From Segatella copri (GTDB lineage Bacteria; Bacteroidota; Bacteroidia; Bacteroidales; Bacteroidaceae): a DNA stretch of 64,000 bases. Location of the stretch: contig NZ_JAPDVG010000001.1 of the NCBI RefSeq assembly GCF_026015625.1, positions 1,674,001-1,738,000 of the forward strand. The letters run 5' to 3'. Below the pieces are notes generated by a model. It did no database searches. It was given only the letters and a program-made list of their open reading frames with translations, and was not told the origin of the DNA. Made by a program: the position numbers and the translations under genes. Within the stretch, counting starts at the first letter, position 1; every line of letters begins with the position of its first letter. Shown here one piece after another: positions 18,127-27,700 of the stretch.

Positions 18127-19605
18127 ATGAAAAAGTATATATTTTCAGTTTTGATGGCGGCAATGGCTGCCTTCACATTCAGCAGCTGTGAGGACGTACC
18201 AGAGCCTTACACATTGCCTACCAAGCCTGAAGCTCCAAGTGCTGGCGAGCCTAAGGGTACAGGTACTGCTGCAGACCCATTCAACATTGCCGGTATCATT
18301 AAGTATATCGAAGATGGCGGTAGCGCAGATCAGGAAGTTTACACCAAGGGTAAGGTGGTATCAGTTAAGGCAGGCAGCTTTGATGCCAGTTTTGGTAGTT
18401 TGAAGTATTATATTTCTGATGATGGTACTACGGCTAACCAGTTCTATGTTTACAATGGCTATGCTGGTCCAAATCGCACAAAGTTTTCAGGCGAAGATGC
18501 TCTGAAGCCAGGCGATGAGGTTGTTATCTGCGGTAAGGCTAAGAACTACAACGGAACCAACGAATATGATACAGGTAACTATCTTGTATCTCTCAATGGT
18601 AAACCGACAAGTGGGTCTACAACCCCTGATACTCCAGCTGACGGTTACATCAATGAGACATTCAGCAAGAGCTTCGGTTCATTCACAGCCAAGACCATTA
18701 AGGGTACAGCATGGGTTATCGACTCTTACGGCTACGCAAAGGCTACAGGTTACAATAATACCTCTAAGACAACAACTCCATCTGAAAGCTACATTGTTTC
18801 TAAGGCTATCGACCTCTCTGCATCTAAAAGCGCGACATTGGAGTTCTCTTACATTCTCCGCTATGTTACAAAAAATGGTGCAGCCGTTGAGGGAGTAAAG
18901 AATCAGGTTCTCATCACAGACAATTACACCGGTGACCCAGCAACAACCAAGTGGACTGACATTACTGGCACAATGAAGGAAGGTGTGGATTGGAATACCT
19001 GGGAAACCTACAAGCACGATCTCTCAGCCTTCAAGGGCAAGAAGAATGTAGTTATCGCTCTCCACTATGCCTGCGCAGCTTCATCTGGAACATGGGAAGT
19101 AAAGAATCTCTCAGTGAAAGAGGCTACAGGAGGAACTCCAGACACTCCATCAAAGCCTGATACTCCTGCTACAAAAGACGGCATTACCATCAACGGCCTG
19201 ACCGTAACGTTGGCTAATAGCGGTGTAACAGCCGGCGAAAGCCTTAAGATTGATGACGTCAGCGCATTGAAACCTGATGCTACTCCTACAGAGATCAAAT
19301 TGTCTGACGGCACAGTTATCGCATTTGACAAGAACAGTGGTACAAACGCTCCTGCTTACAACTCAAAGTTTAATGAGTTGCGTATCTATGCAAACAACAA
19401 GATGACTTTCACAGCCAGCAAGCCTATCGCAAAGATTATCTTTACATGCACATACGATACAAACAAGAACTGGAATGCTGTAGGTAACGAAACTGCTACT
19501 GTAGTATTCTCAGGAAATACAGCAACCTATACAAATACATTCAGCGGTACAGGCGGTGGCGTTCAGCTCCGTATTGCCAAGATGGAAATCGTATACGCAA
19601 AGTAA
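18127..19605 (+). CDS. Lipoprotein with OB-like, anchor-J-like and C-terminal beta modules
   Basis: This is a 492-residue lipoprotein with signal MKKYIFSVLMAAMAAFTFSSC. Residues 45-160 form an OB-like module (GTGTAADPFNIAGIIKYIED ... GDEVVICGKAKNYNG). After a Thr/Pro-rich linker comes a jelly-roll like that of its upstream neighbour (about 175-335), then a second Pro/Thr linker. A last module (about 350-492) resembles the N-terminal part of the protein at 23270 (LRIYANNKMTFTASKPIAKI compared with LRMYSGTLTIQAPADKKIAS). A strong terminator follows, closing the operon that starts with the barrel. The modular build suggests a surface-exposed binding protein; the substrate is unknown. Confidence 0.75.
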   Translation: MKKYIFSVLMAAMAAFTFSSCEDVPEPYTLPTKPEAPSAGEPKGTGTAADPFNIAGIIKYIEDGGSADQEVYTKGKVVSVKAGSFDASFGSLKYYISDDGTTANQFYVYNGYAGPNRTKFSGEDALKPGDEVVICGKAKNYNGTNEYDTGNYLVSLNGKPTSGSTTPDTPADGYINETFSKSFGSFTAKTIKGTAWVIDSYGYAKATGYNNTSKTTTPSESYIVSKAIDLSASKSATLEFSYILRYVTKNGAAVEGVKNQVLITDNYTGDPATTKWTDITGTMKEGVDWNTWETYKHDLSAFKGKKNVVIALHYACAASSGTWEVKNLSVKEATGGTPDTPSKPDTPATKDGITINGLTVTLANSGVTAGESLKIDDVSALKPDATPTEIKLSDGTVIAFDKNSGTNAPAYNSKFNELRIYANNKMTFTASKPIAKIIFTCTYDTNKNWNAVGNETATVVFSGNTATYTNTFSGTGGGVQLRIAKMEIVYAK

Positions 19606-19642
19606 TTCCCCTAGTAGATATTATGTATTAGAAAAAATACCA

Positions 19643-19688
19643 ATCCCCATCGTCCTCTACCCAAACAGAGACGATGGGGATTTCTTTT
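19643..19688 (+). terminator. Intrinsic terminator
   Basis: ATCCCCATCGTC (19643-19654) pairs perfectly with GACGATGGGGAT (19670-19681) and is followed by TTCTTTTC. It closes the barrel/lipoprotein operon. Confidence 0.93.
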
Positions 19689-19777
19689 CATCCATTAAAA
19701 ACATAGGTGTCAGGAGGGAACGCTAACCTACGTATTATGCTCATTTCTAAAATATTTCTTAAAAAGAAGAAGAAATA

Positions 19778-19809
19778 TTTGGTGGTTTCAGGAAAAAAGC
19801 GTAACTTTG
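19778..19809 (+). promoter_or_regulatory. Promoter of rpmE2
   Basis: TTTG (19778-19781), a 20-base spacer and TAACTTTG (19802-19809) are a perfect consensus match. The transcript would begin near 19816, leaving a leader of about 110 bases. Confidence 0.85.
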
Positions 19810-19810
19810 C

Positions 19811-19926
19811 AGCCTGAAATTGATAACAGGCTATAATGGGCATGCCCCGATAAGGGACACGAAATGATGCAACAAGCATCCCCATGACGTCTAATTTTAA
19901 TAACCCAATAAAAATAAAAAAGAAAA
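19811..19926 (+). promoter_or_regulatory. Structured leader of rpmE2, possible r-protein regulatory RNA
   Basis: The leader contains AGCCTG/CAGGCT (stem with 10-base loop, from 19811), the palindrome GGGCATGCCC and GATGC-AACAA-GCATC, all before the start codon. A structured leader on a ribosomal-protein gene suggests autoregulation. This is inference; no known family was matched. Confidence 0.45.
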
Positions 19927-20178
19927 ATGAAAAAAGGTATTCATCCAGAGAATTATCGTCCTGTAGTATTCAAGGATATGTCTAACGGCGATATGTTCCT
20001 CTCTCAGTCTACATGCAAGACTAATGACACTGTTGAGTTCGAAGGCGAGACTTATCCAGTTGTTAAGATTGAAATCTCTAGCACATCTCACCCATTCTAC
20101 ACAGGTAAGAGCAAGCTCGTTGATACAGCGGGTCGCGTAGACCGCTTCATGAACCGTTACGGCAAATTGAAGAAGTAA
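19927..20178 (+). CDS. rpmE2: Ribosomal protein L31, type B
   Basis: This 83-residue protein is a component of the large ribosomal subunit. It opens with [15 protein letters not shown] and contains [21 protein letters not shown], the L31 core. It lacks the zinc-binding cysteines of the A type (its single Cys, in QSTCK, has no partner), so it is the zinc-independent B form. It has its own promoter, structured leader and terminator. It sits as an isolated housekeeping gene inside a region of secreted proteins, with no functional link to them that I can see. Confidence 0.96.
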   Translation: MKKGIHPENYRPVVFKDMSNGDMFLSQSTCKTNDTVEFEGETYPVVKIEISSTSHPFYTGKSKLVDTAGRVDRFMNRYGKLKK

Positions 20179-20225
20179 TAATATACCTTTTTTATAAGGA
20201 TATATTTATTATCGCAAAGATACTG

Positions 20226-20271
20226 AGTGCATTCCAGCGTAGTTGCATATACGTAGGAATGCACTTTTTTT
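20226..20271 (+). terminator. Terminator of rpmE2
   Basis: GTGCATTCC (20227-20235) pairs with GGAATGCAC (20256-20264) and is followed by seven T. Confidence 0.92.
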
Positions 20272-20360
20272 CTCTATTCTATCCTCATACAATCGATTTC
20301 TACATACATTATTATATAGAAAGCACTAAATCTTTAACTTAATAAACATTATCGAGAATT

Positions 20361-21428
20361 ATGAAGCATACTAAGTTTTTTATCTTCGCGCTCGTTGCTG
20401 CGATGACGTTCTCTGCCTGTGGTACAGACGATACCCTGCAGTTCTATTATCCTGAAAATGGCGGTAATACGGGTGGTGGTAATACGGGTGGCGGAAGCAC
20501 GGGTGGCAATACCGGTGGTGAATCAACCGATAAGAACAATACAAACAAGAATGTGGCTACTGCCAACATGCCACAAGTGGTAAGAAACGCTATCGGCGGT
20601 CTGGAGTTTCCAAAGCTCAAGAACAATGGCAGCAGCTATGCCATCGTTCACATGGATAATACAACAGGTATGTTGAACTATTCTACAGAATGGGATGATA
20701 ACATGAAGAGCCAGAGATGGAGCTGCTATACTTTCCATACAGGAAACACAGCATCTAACGTTGACAGATGGAAACCTGCTAAGGGAGAACGCCAGTACCC
20801 ATGGGATACCGATTTGCAAGAACAATGGGGAATTACAGATTTTACAGAAGATCCTACTCCTACAGCTCAAGGCTTTAACCATGGTCATATCTGCCCTTCT
20901 GCTGACCGCAAACTCAATCTGACACAGCAGAAACAGACTTTCTTCATGACCAACATGCAGCCACAGTACAGCAACTTCAACCAGCGTGGCACCTGGTATC
21001 AAATGGAGGAAGATCTTCGTAAGAAAGCTCCGAAGATTGACTCAGATACCCTCTTCATCGTGAAGGGCGGTACCATCGACCCGGTGGGCAGCGAGAGTAA
21101 TCTCCTGGGCTGGAAGAAGAATGGTGCTTCTAGCGAAACCCAGAAGCCAGGCTATATCCCAATACCAAAGTATTTCTTTGTAGCTGTACTGAAAAAGGAG
21201 CTAAACAAGATCACCAACCAGTATACATACAGCGCTTTCGGCTACTGGTTTCCTCACGAGAACAAGGCATTTGAAAAGGGCGATAAGCTCGGCAAATATG
21301 TCGTAAACATCAAGACGCTGGAAGACAAAACCGGCATCGACTTCTTCTGTAATCTCCCTGATGAAATAGAGAAGGATGTAGAAAACCAAGATGCAGAAGC
21401 TCTCAAGAAACTCTGGGGCTTTAAATAA
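20361..21428 (+). CDS. DNA/RNA non-specific endonuclease, lipoprotein
   Basis: This is a 355-residue lipoprotein (signal MKHTKFFIFALVAAMTFSAC) of the NucA/NucG beta-beta-alpha-metal nuclease family, which cuts DNA and RNA without sequence preference. The family DRGH motif appears here as NHGHICPSADR, keeping the general-base His, and is followed by TNMQPQ...FNQ with the metal-binding Asn. Between the lipid anchor and the enzyme lies a Gly/Thr-rich linker of about 25 residues encoded by tandem DNA repeats (20460-20521). The nuclease is presumably held at the cell surface or in the periplasm. It is a single-gene unit with a terminator. Changes around the catalytic His should be noted, but activity is expected. 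Confidence 0.88.
   Translation: MKHTKFFIFALVAAMTFSACGTDDTLQFYYPENGGNTGGGNTGGGSTGGNTGGESTDKNNTNKNVATANMPQVVRNAIGGLEFPKLKNNGSSYAIVHMDNTTGMLNYSTEWDDNMKSQRWSCYTFHTGNTASNVDRWKPAKGERQYPWDTDLQEQWGITDFTEDPTPTAQGFNHGHICPSADRKLNLTQQKQTFFMTNMQPQYSNFNQRGTWYQMEEDLRKKAPKIDSDTLFIVKGGTIDPVGSESNLLGWKKNGASSETQKPGYIPIPKYFFVAVLKKELNKITNQYTYSAFGYWFPHENKAFEKGDKLGKYVVNIKTLEDKTGIDFFCNLPDEIEKDVENQDAEALKKLWGFK
20460..20521 (+). repeat. Tandem repeats encoding the Gly-Thr linker
   Basis: Near-copies of GGTGGTAATACGGGT (15 bases) follow one another in frame and encode GGNTG/GGSTG units between the lipid anchor and the nuclease domain. Such repeats can change in number. Confidence 0.75.
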
Positions 21429-21447
21429 ATCAGGCTATATATAAACC

Positions 21448-21495
21448 AAGAAATCCGCTCTCTCAAATCAATGAGTGAGCGGATTTCTTTTGTTT
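21448..21495. terminator. Terminator after the nuclease gene
   Basis: GAAATCCGCTC (21450-21460) pairs with GAGCGGATTTC (21477-21487), then TTTTGTTT. It lies between two convergent genes and may serve both, more clearly the plus strand. Confidence 0.88.
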
Positions 21496-21501
21496 ATATC
21501 A

Positions 21502-22200
21502 TCATCTCCTTGGCAACTTCTTGATTGCATGTGGCATGAATGCCCTACCAGTAGCCTTACCGAAGCTAGGAGCTACGGAATCGGTTGCAGCAGAACGGGT
21601 TTTCTTACGGGCTCCACTCGGATTGTAGCGCACTAAATCGATTTGCATCACATCACCCTTAGCCTTACCTGTTCCTATCATATAACCATAGAACACATCC
21701 TGCCCCTTTTCATCACCCAGAAAGAAACCATACTGCTTAGCACCTGCATCCATCACATAGGTAGCACCAGAATCATTATAACGGATATAAATATCCCCAT
21801 TCTTATCGATGTACCAGGTAAACTTCAGAGTCTGGGATTCATTGCTTCCATCATCGGCATAATCCACTTCTACACCATTACCACTGAGCGAGTTAACCTT
21901 ATCACCCGCCTGATAGAACGTCATCTCGGCATTGAAACTGTAGTTATTGCGAGATTGGCCGTCCTCAGCAAGTTCAGAGAGCATCACAGAGCCTCTCCAG
22001 TCGCCTGTAAGGGTCTGAGCCTCCGACAGCAGGTCATCATCCTGAGAGCCGTTAGAACCGTTGTTCCAGTCGCCCTGGTTCCATCCCCAGCCACCATGAT
22101 TATAGTCATCATACCAGTAATCATCATCATCACATGAGGTGAATGAGAAAGATGCAACAGCTATCGCCATCCACATCCATATCTGCTTAAACTTTTTCAT
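21502..22200 (-). CDS. Aromatic/acid-rich lipoprotein, paralogue A
   Basis: This is a 232-residue lipoprotein with signal MKKFKQIWMWMAIAVASFSFTSC. Immediately after the lipid Cys is an unusual Asp/Trp/Tyr/Gly/Asn-rich stretch (DDDDYWYDDYNHGGWGWNQG). The rest (LTGDWRGSVML ... FTWYIDKNGDIYIRY) is a small beta domain of lipocalin-like appearance, ending in a basic tail (KKLPRR). It is related to the next gene upstream: both share the FTSCD lipobox region (near-identical at DNA level), a (L)xGxW(R/K)G start and a WxxxxxxxIYI strand. It begins 38 bases after that gene, so they are probably co-transcribed. Function is unknown. Confidence 0.75.
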   Translation of the reverse strand: MKKFKQIWMWMAIAVASFSFTSCDDDDYWYDDYNHGGWGWNQGDWNNGSNGSQDDDLLSEAQTLTGDWRGSVMLSELAEDGQSRNNYSFNAEMTFYQAGDKVNSLSGNGVEVDYADDGSNESQTLKFTWYIDKNGDIYIRYNDSGATYVMDAGAKQYGFFLGDEKGQDVFYGYMIGTGKAKGDVMQIDLVRYNPSGARKKTRSAATDSVAPSFGKATGRAFMPHAIKKLPRR

Positions 22201-22238
22201 ATCTTGTTTCCTTTCTTCAAACTAAATTCCTTATTGCC

Positions 22239-22850
22239 TTACTTCACTACAAAGCGGCGAACAGGCTTCTGATTATCATCTGCTACCTTAACATACTCTA
22301 CAGAATCCTTAGCTCCGCGAGAAACAATCTGGGTGTTCTCCAAGCCCGAATGCTGCTTACTGTAGCCCCAACCGTCATCGTAATCCCAATCGTAGCCCCA
22401 GTCATAATCGCGCCAGTTATAGCTGTAAGAATCGCGATAAAGCTCGAAATAAGCACGGTTGCCGTTATCAGCCTCTACATATCCGGAGAACTTACGGTCG
22501 CCCAAAGCATAATCGTAAATCACAACATCGCTACCCTCATCAAGAAGAGTGATATAGATGTTTCTGTTGCGTACTGTCCAGGTAATATGATTTGCTATAT
22601 AATTATTGCCATGCCAGTAATTTCCCTTAAAGTAATCGATCCAATAGCCTGTACCGGAATAGATGCCATCATTCTGGTCGAAGTGAATTACCGAATAGAG
22701 GGCTTTGGAATTACCGTATTCTACCAACATATTACCCTTCCATGTACCATCGAGGGTGTATGCAATATCAGAATCCTCATCACATGAGGTGAATGAGATA
22801 CTCATCAAAGCTATGAAAGCCATTGTGAGAAGAGTAGTAAACTTTTTCAT
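22239..22850 (-). CDS. Aromatic/acid-rich lipoprotein, paralogue B
   Basis: This is a 203-residue lipoprotein (signal MKKFTTLLTMAFIALMSISFTSC). A beta domain starts with LDGTWKGNMLVEYGN and carries WTVRNRNIYITLLDEG. An aromatic/acidic low-complexity stretch (NWRDYDWGYDWDYDDGWGYS) lies near the C-terminus, whereas its paralogue has the equivalent stretch directly after the lipid anchor. It is the first gene of a two-gene minus-strand unit driven by a perfect promoter at 22937-22967. I know of no function. The position suggests a surface or periplasmic role in the same accessory region as the nucleases. Confidence 0.75.
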   Translation of the reverse strand: MKKFTTLLTMAFIALMSISFTSCDEDSDIAYTLDGTWKGNMLVEYGNSKALYSVIHFDQNDGIYSGTGYWIDYFKGNYWHGNNYIANHITWTVRNRNIYITLLDEGSDVVIYDYALGDRKFSGYVEADNGNRAYFELYRDSYSYNWRDYDWGYDWDYDDGWGYSKQHSGLENTQIVSRGAKDSVEYVKVADDNQKPVRRFVVK

Positions 22851-23269
22851 ATCAATTTATCAGTTAAGTTATTTATATTCTTATATCTTCTAATTATTGA
22901 GCTCTCGAAGAACTGCATTCTTTCTTGAACCCGATGCAAAGGTAGTGGATTTTTCGTCTGCATCAAAGGGGAAAAGGATACAAACTGAGGGGGAAATCCC
23001 TATTCTTTCAAAAGCAACTGCTTTTTTGATGATATTTCTCTTTGCCTAGAGTGGTATTTCTTTCGGTTTTGATGGTCTTTCTTTCTCTGTATCAAATATT
23101 TAACACCTTCTTAACACATTGTATCGATATTTTTCGTATCTTTGCATCATAAATAAGTAATTATTCAAAGAACATACTTTTAGCACAAAGCAAATTCTAA
23201 GAATGCGCTCAAAAAAATGAGTTTCAACAGTTTATTAATTATACGTTAAACCTTTAAAATTATTAAGTT
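22851..23269. other. Divergent intergenic region
   Basis: It holds the minus-strand promoter of the lipoprotein pair, a CAAAAGCA/TGCTTTTTTG hairpin at 23008-23029, a plus-strand -7 box (TATCTTTG, 23137-23144) for the next gene, and a leader of about 120 bases. No gene is seen in it. Confidence 0.6.
22937..22967 (-). promoter_or_regulatory. Promoter of the lipoprotein pair
   Basis: On the minus strand, TTTG (22967-22964), a 19-base spacer and TACCTTTG (22944-22937) are a perfect consensus match. Confidence 0.85.
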
Positions 23270-24478
23270 ATGAACAAATTTTTACGCTATTCATTATCAT
23301 TGGTTCTGGCATTCGTAGCTAGCGTTACGTTTGCACAGGAAGTAACTTTTGACTTTGACAATGATTACAAAACACTCTTCCCAGAACTGACAGGTACATC
23401 TTCTTCAGATTCTAAAGATGGAGATATCACCAAAGCCATGACATGTACAACTAATGGTATTTCTGTAACAGTTTCTGCAAAAACTTCTGGTTCGAATGAA
23501 AACCGAATCTGGAATAGGTCACCACGTCTCAGAATGTACAGTGGAACGCTTACGATTCAAGCACCTGCTGACAAGAAGATTGCTTCTATCGACATTATTA
23601 ATGGAAAATGGAATGATAATAACAAAGCTGACGTAGGTACTAACAATAATGGTTCTTGGACAGGTGATGCAAACAAAGTTGTATATACAATTGCTGGCAA
23701 CACCCAAATCAAGTCTATCAAAGTTACGCTCGCTGGTACCAAGATAGAGTACACCGATGCAGCAAGTGTAAAGGAACTCTTGGCTAACAATAAAAAAGCT
23801 AAGGATTACATCAATCTCAAACTCACAAACGCAAAGGTATTATACGTAAACAGCTACAAGGGAACCGTAAATACTTACGTACGTGAAGGTGACACTGCTA
23901 TCGAAATGAGAACTTTAGGAATCGATATGCCTGTAAACAGCATCATTAGCGGTACTGTTAAGGTAAATTTGGCTTATGACGCAGGAATTCCTTATCTGTC
24001 AGCAAGCAAGGAAACAAACGGCGAAAATCTCAAAATCACAGAGAGCAACGAAGCTGCTGAACCTGTTATTGCAACTGTAAAGGACATCCTTGATGGCAAA
24101 TACACCAACGACCTTATCAAGATTAAGGAGTTCACATTCAGCAAAGAAGAGTATACTACAGGTAAATTCAACTACTATGCTAACGATGGTGAAAACAAGA
24201 TTATGATTTACGACAAGTTTAGCGGTATTGGTGGTGTTTCAAATTTAACAGAAGGAGAGAAATATACATTAACCGGTATTTTCGGTGTAATATTCAGAAA
24301 CATCCCTGAAGTTCTCCCTATCAAGGCTGTAGAAAAGTTTGGACCTACCGGCATCACTAACATAACAACAGATGAAGCTGCAAAGAACGCTCCTGTTTAC
24401 AACCTCGCAGGCCAGAAGGTAACCAAGGCTTACAAGGGTGTAGTCATCAAGAACGGAAAGAAGATGATTCAGAAGTAA
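23270..24478 (+). CDS. Secreted protein with beta and OB-like modules and Prevotella-type C-terminal tail
   Basis: This is a 402-residue secreted protein with a Sec signal (MNKFLRYSLSLVLAFVASVTFAQ) and no lipobox. Residues about 25-160 form a beta module related to the C-terminal module of the lipoprotein at 18127 (shared RLR(M/I)Y, T(I/F)xAP/AS and a WTG...Q(I/L) pattern). Residues about 165-350 hold one or two OB-like units (KVLYVNSYKGTVNTYVREGD). The end (APVYNLAGQKVTKAYKGVVI, then KNGKKMIQK) is a tail widespread in secreted Prevotella proteins and resembles a shortened sorting domain. It is transcribed alone, with a -7 box at 23137 and a strong terminator. Its role is unknown; the modules suggest ligand binding. 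Confidence 0.72.
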   Translation: MNKFLRYSLSLVLAFVASVTFAQEVTFDFDNDYKTLFPELTGTSSSDSKDGDITKAMTCTTNGISVTVSAKTSGSNENRIWNRSPRLRMYSGTLTIQAPADKKIASIDIINGKWNDNNKADVGTNNNGSWTGDANKVVYTIAGNTQIKSIKVTLAGTKIEYTDAASVKELLANNKKAKDYINLKLTNAKVLYVNSYKGTVNTYVREGDTAIEMRTLGIDMPVNSIISGTVKVNLAYDAGIPYLSASKETNGENLKITESNEAAEPVIATVKDILDGKYTNDLIKIKEFTFSKEEYTTGKFNYYANDGENKIMIYDKFSGIGGVSNLTEGEKYTLTGIFGVIFRNIPEVLPIKAVEKFGPTGITNITTDEAAKNAPVYNLAGQKVTKAYKGVVIKNGKKMIQK

Positions 24479-24505
24479 TCAAATTCAAAACGACATATCC
24501 CTACT

Positions 24506-24543
24506 ACTCCCCCCGATATTCATTTATCGGGGGAGTTTTTTTG
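24506..24543 (+). terminator. Intrinsic terminator
   Basis: ACTCCCCCCGATA pairs with TATCGGGGGAGT across a short loop and is followed by seven or eight T. Confidence 0.93.
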
Positions 24544-24674
24544 TTAGGCATAACATAAGAAGGAACCACCAGCAAATCAACCAAATATTACCCCTATAAC
24601 ATGAAAAGTGGAATAATTTAATGCAATAACATAAAAAATACACCTGATAAATACGTATTCTCAATAATTTTCAC

Positions 24675-24682
24675 TACCTTTG
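24675..24682 (+). promoter_or_regulatory. -7 element for the HTCS gene
   Basis: TACCTTTG lies 30 bases before the start codon; no TTTG is seen at the right distance upstream. Confidence 0.5.
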
Positions 24683-24712
24683 TTGCGATTAATAAACGTA
24701 TACGAATAAAAA

Positions 24713-27700
24713 ATGATGAAAAGAAAATTATATATCACCCTATTAGGACTGCTCTCTACCATTATGACAGTAGCTGTACCCTACTGCGATGTGAGAAAAT
24801 TCTCTATCACAGACGGACTCGCAGCCAATACCATCTCAGACCTGAAACAAGGTAAAGACAACCTCATGTGGTTCAGTACATGGAACGGACTGTCGTTCTA
24901 TGACGGCTACAAGTTTCATACTTTCAGAGACAACCCCGATGATATTGACGTCCTGTCAACCAACCGTATACTCCAAATAGAACCATCCTATAATAACAAC
25001 GTGTGGTGTATCACATACGACCACCAACTCTACGTATACGATACCCACTTCTGCCGGTTCTTTGCTGTAGGACAGAAATTCAACGAACTGTTCAACATCG
25101 ACCTGCGCGTGAGCCAGATATACCCAATGAAAAACGGAGCTACATGGTTTACTTCAGAAAATGGAAAATACATCATCCGATCAGCAGGAAGAACCTTTGA
25201 TGAGCGGAACATAGAACTCATCAAAGTAGGAGAAAAGGGACTCAGAAGCGGAAATGTATGGTACATCCATCAAGATATACACGGAAGAGAATGGGTGCTT
25301 ACCGATAAAGGCGCATACATATACCATTCGAAAATTCCAAGCAAGCTGCCTTTCAAATGGCTCAGAGGGGTGGGAGAAGATGAGTTCCTGGCAACTGAAG
25401 ACGGTAAACTGGCAAAATATGACCTGCAGAACCGACTCACCATGATACCAATGCCGGAAGGCGTAACCCGTATCAACCAACTGAAAAATACAGGTTACCA
25501 ACTCCTGCTGGCAACCAATCTGGGTGTGGTCATCTACAACCCGCGCACCTTCAAGTTTGATATCATCAACGTACAGAGCCCGAGTCAGCCTCTGGCAGAG
25601 GTAAAGAAGATTTATACCGATGATTTCGGTATGGTATGGGCATTCACTGACGGCATGGGAGTAACCCTCGTCAATCCGAAGACCGGACAGAAGCAGTGGC
25701 TCTTTGCCGACCAGGACGACCCGATGGACCGCACAACCTGCGAAAGCAATTTCATCACACAAGATGAACACAAGACCCTCTGGGTAGTGCCTAGAGGAGG
25801 AACCTTCAGTTATTTTGACCGCAAGGCAGGAAAACTGGTGCCTTATCTGCTGAGAAGCAATTCATCGGGCAACTACCGCATACCGAAGATTACGAAATAT
25901 GTACTCTCAGACCAGGGAATCCTCTGGCTGACAGGCTCTCACGACCTGACACAGGTAGTCTTCAAATATCACCCTTACATTATCAACAAGCTGGATGTGG
26001 GCGAAGACGAAGTGTTCTCGGTGAATGCATCGCCAGACGGACATATCTGGGCTGGTTATTACAATGGTATAATCCAGGTGCTCAACGCATCCTACCAAAG
26101 CATCGGATACCTGTCGCCAAGCGGACAGATTGTGCCACAGCAGGTAAACTTCGCCGAGAAGAGCATCATGTCTATCCATTTCGATATCAAGGGAAGAGCA
26201 TGGATAGGAACCAACGGAAATGGTGTCTATCTGATAGATAAAATGCAGGTAAGACACTTTGTTTATGATGCCAACAACCCGTCATCGCTGCCGTTCGACA
26301 AGATACAAGACATTGTAGCCGACCGCACCGGACGTATCTGGATAGGTACCTACGGAGGTGGTCTGGCACTTGTTAACGAGGCGGCAGACGGCAGTATCAG
26401 CTTCATCAGTAAACGAAACGGACTGCCTTGGGAGAAACAGCACTACGACCGCATACGCCGCATCTGCTGCACCACTACGGGAACCATTCTCGTAGGAACT
26501 ACAGATGGTCTCATCACCTTCAGTGATGCCTTTACAAACGCAAGAAAGATCAATTACCACAAGACCTACTACATACCGAACGATACAACAAGTCTGGCTG
26601 CAAACGATATGAACAATATCATGGAGCACACCAGCGGCAAGATGTATATCTCGCAACAGGGCGGTGTGATGGAAGAGATTGTGAGCAAATCGCTCCTGCA
26701 AGACAACCTGAAGACGAAATACTTCCATGCCATCGATATTAACGAAGGCATCGTACAGGGCATGGTAGAAGACAACCAGGGAAGAATCTGGGTAATCAGA
26801 GAATCGAGTATCGACTGCGTAAACCCGAAAACAGGACAGTGCAACGTGTTCGGACCTAACGATTTCGACTTCAACATGTCGTTCTCGCAAAGCCGTCCTT
26901 ACCACGATCCGGCAAGCAACAACATCTCGGTAGGTACCCCGATGGGACTGATTACCTTCAATCCGGCTACGCTGAAGAAGAGCAACTACCAGCCTAAAGT
27001 CATCTTCTGTTCCCTCCATTATAGCGGAGAGAAGGAGTCGGAACCTATCCTGCACAAGGATAAAATAGTGATTCCTGCCAACAAGCGAAACCTGACCATC
27101 AACTTCGCATCGCTCGACTATCAGCGCAAGTATCAGACCAAATACCTCTATCGCATAGATGGTTATACAGCTCCAGGCGTGTGGATATCAAACGGAAGCA
27201 ACCATACCATCGGCTTCAACCGTATCAGTCATGGCGATTACGTACTCAAGGTGAGAGCCACCAACTCTCACGGTGTATGGAGCAAGTATGTGGCAGAACT
27301 GCCTATCGAAGTGCGCCCTACCTTCTGGGAAAGCATCTGGGGCAAATTTCTGATGCTGCTTCTGCTCTTCGGTATCGTAGGCGCAATCTTCTATACCTAC
27401 AACCAGCGCCAGCGCGAGAACGTAACCCACGAGATGAGCGTGCTGAAGAACGAGTTCTATAACGATGCTGCCAACCGTCTGAGAACCCCTCTAACGCTCA
27501 TCGGAGCCCCGGTAAAAACCATTCTAGATACCGAGCCGGGTATCACCCGAAAGGGCAAGGAACTGCTGAGAATGGTAGTAGACAATGCCAACGAAATGCT
27601 GGTAATGCTGGACAAGGTTCAGAGATACGGCAACAAGGCAGACTTCCATACGAACAGCGGTCTGACCGAGGAAGATTACGACCTGGCAGAAAGAGAAAAA

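Noticed and set aside
20200-20226. Minus-strand -7 box (TATCTTTG) after rpmE2
   Set aside because: There is no TTTG at the right distance and no gene to serve on that strand; probably chance.
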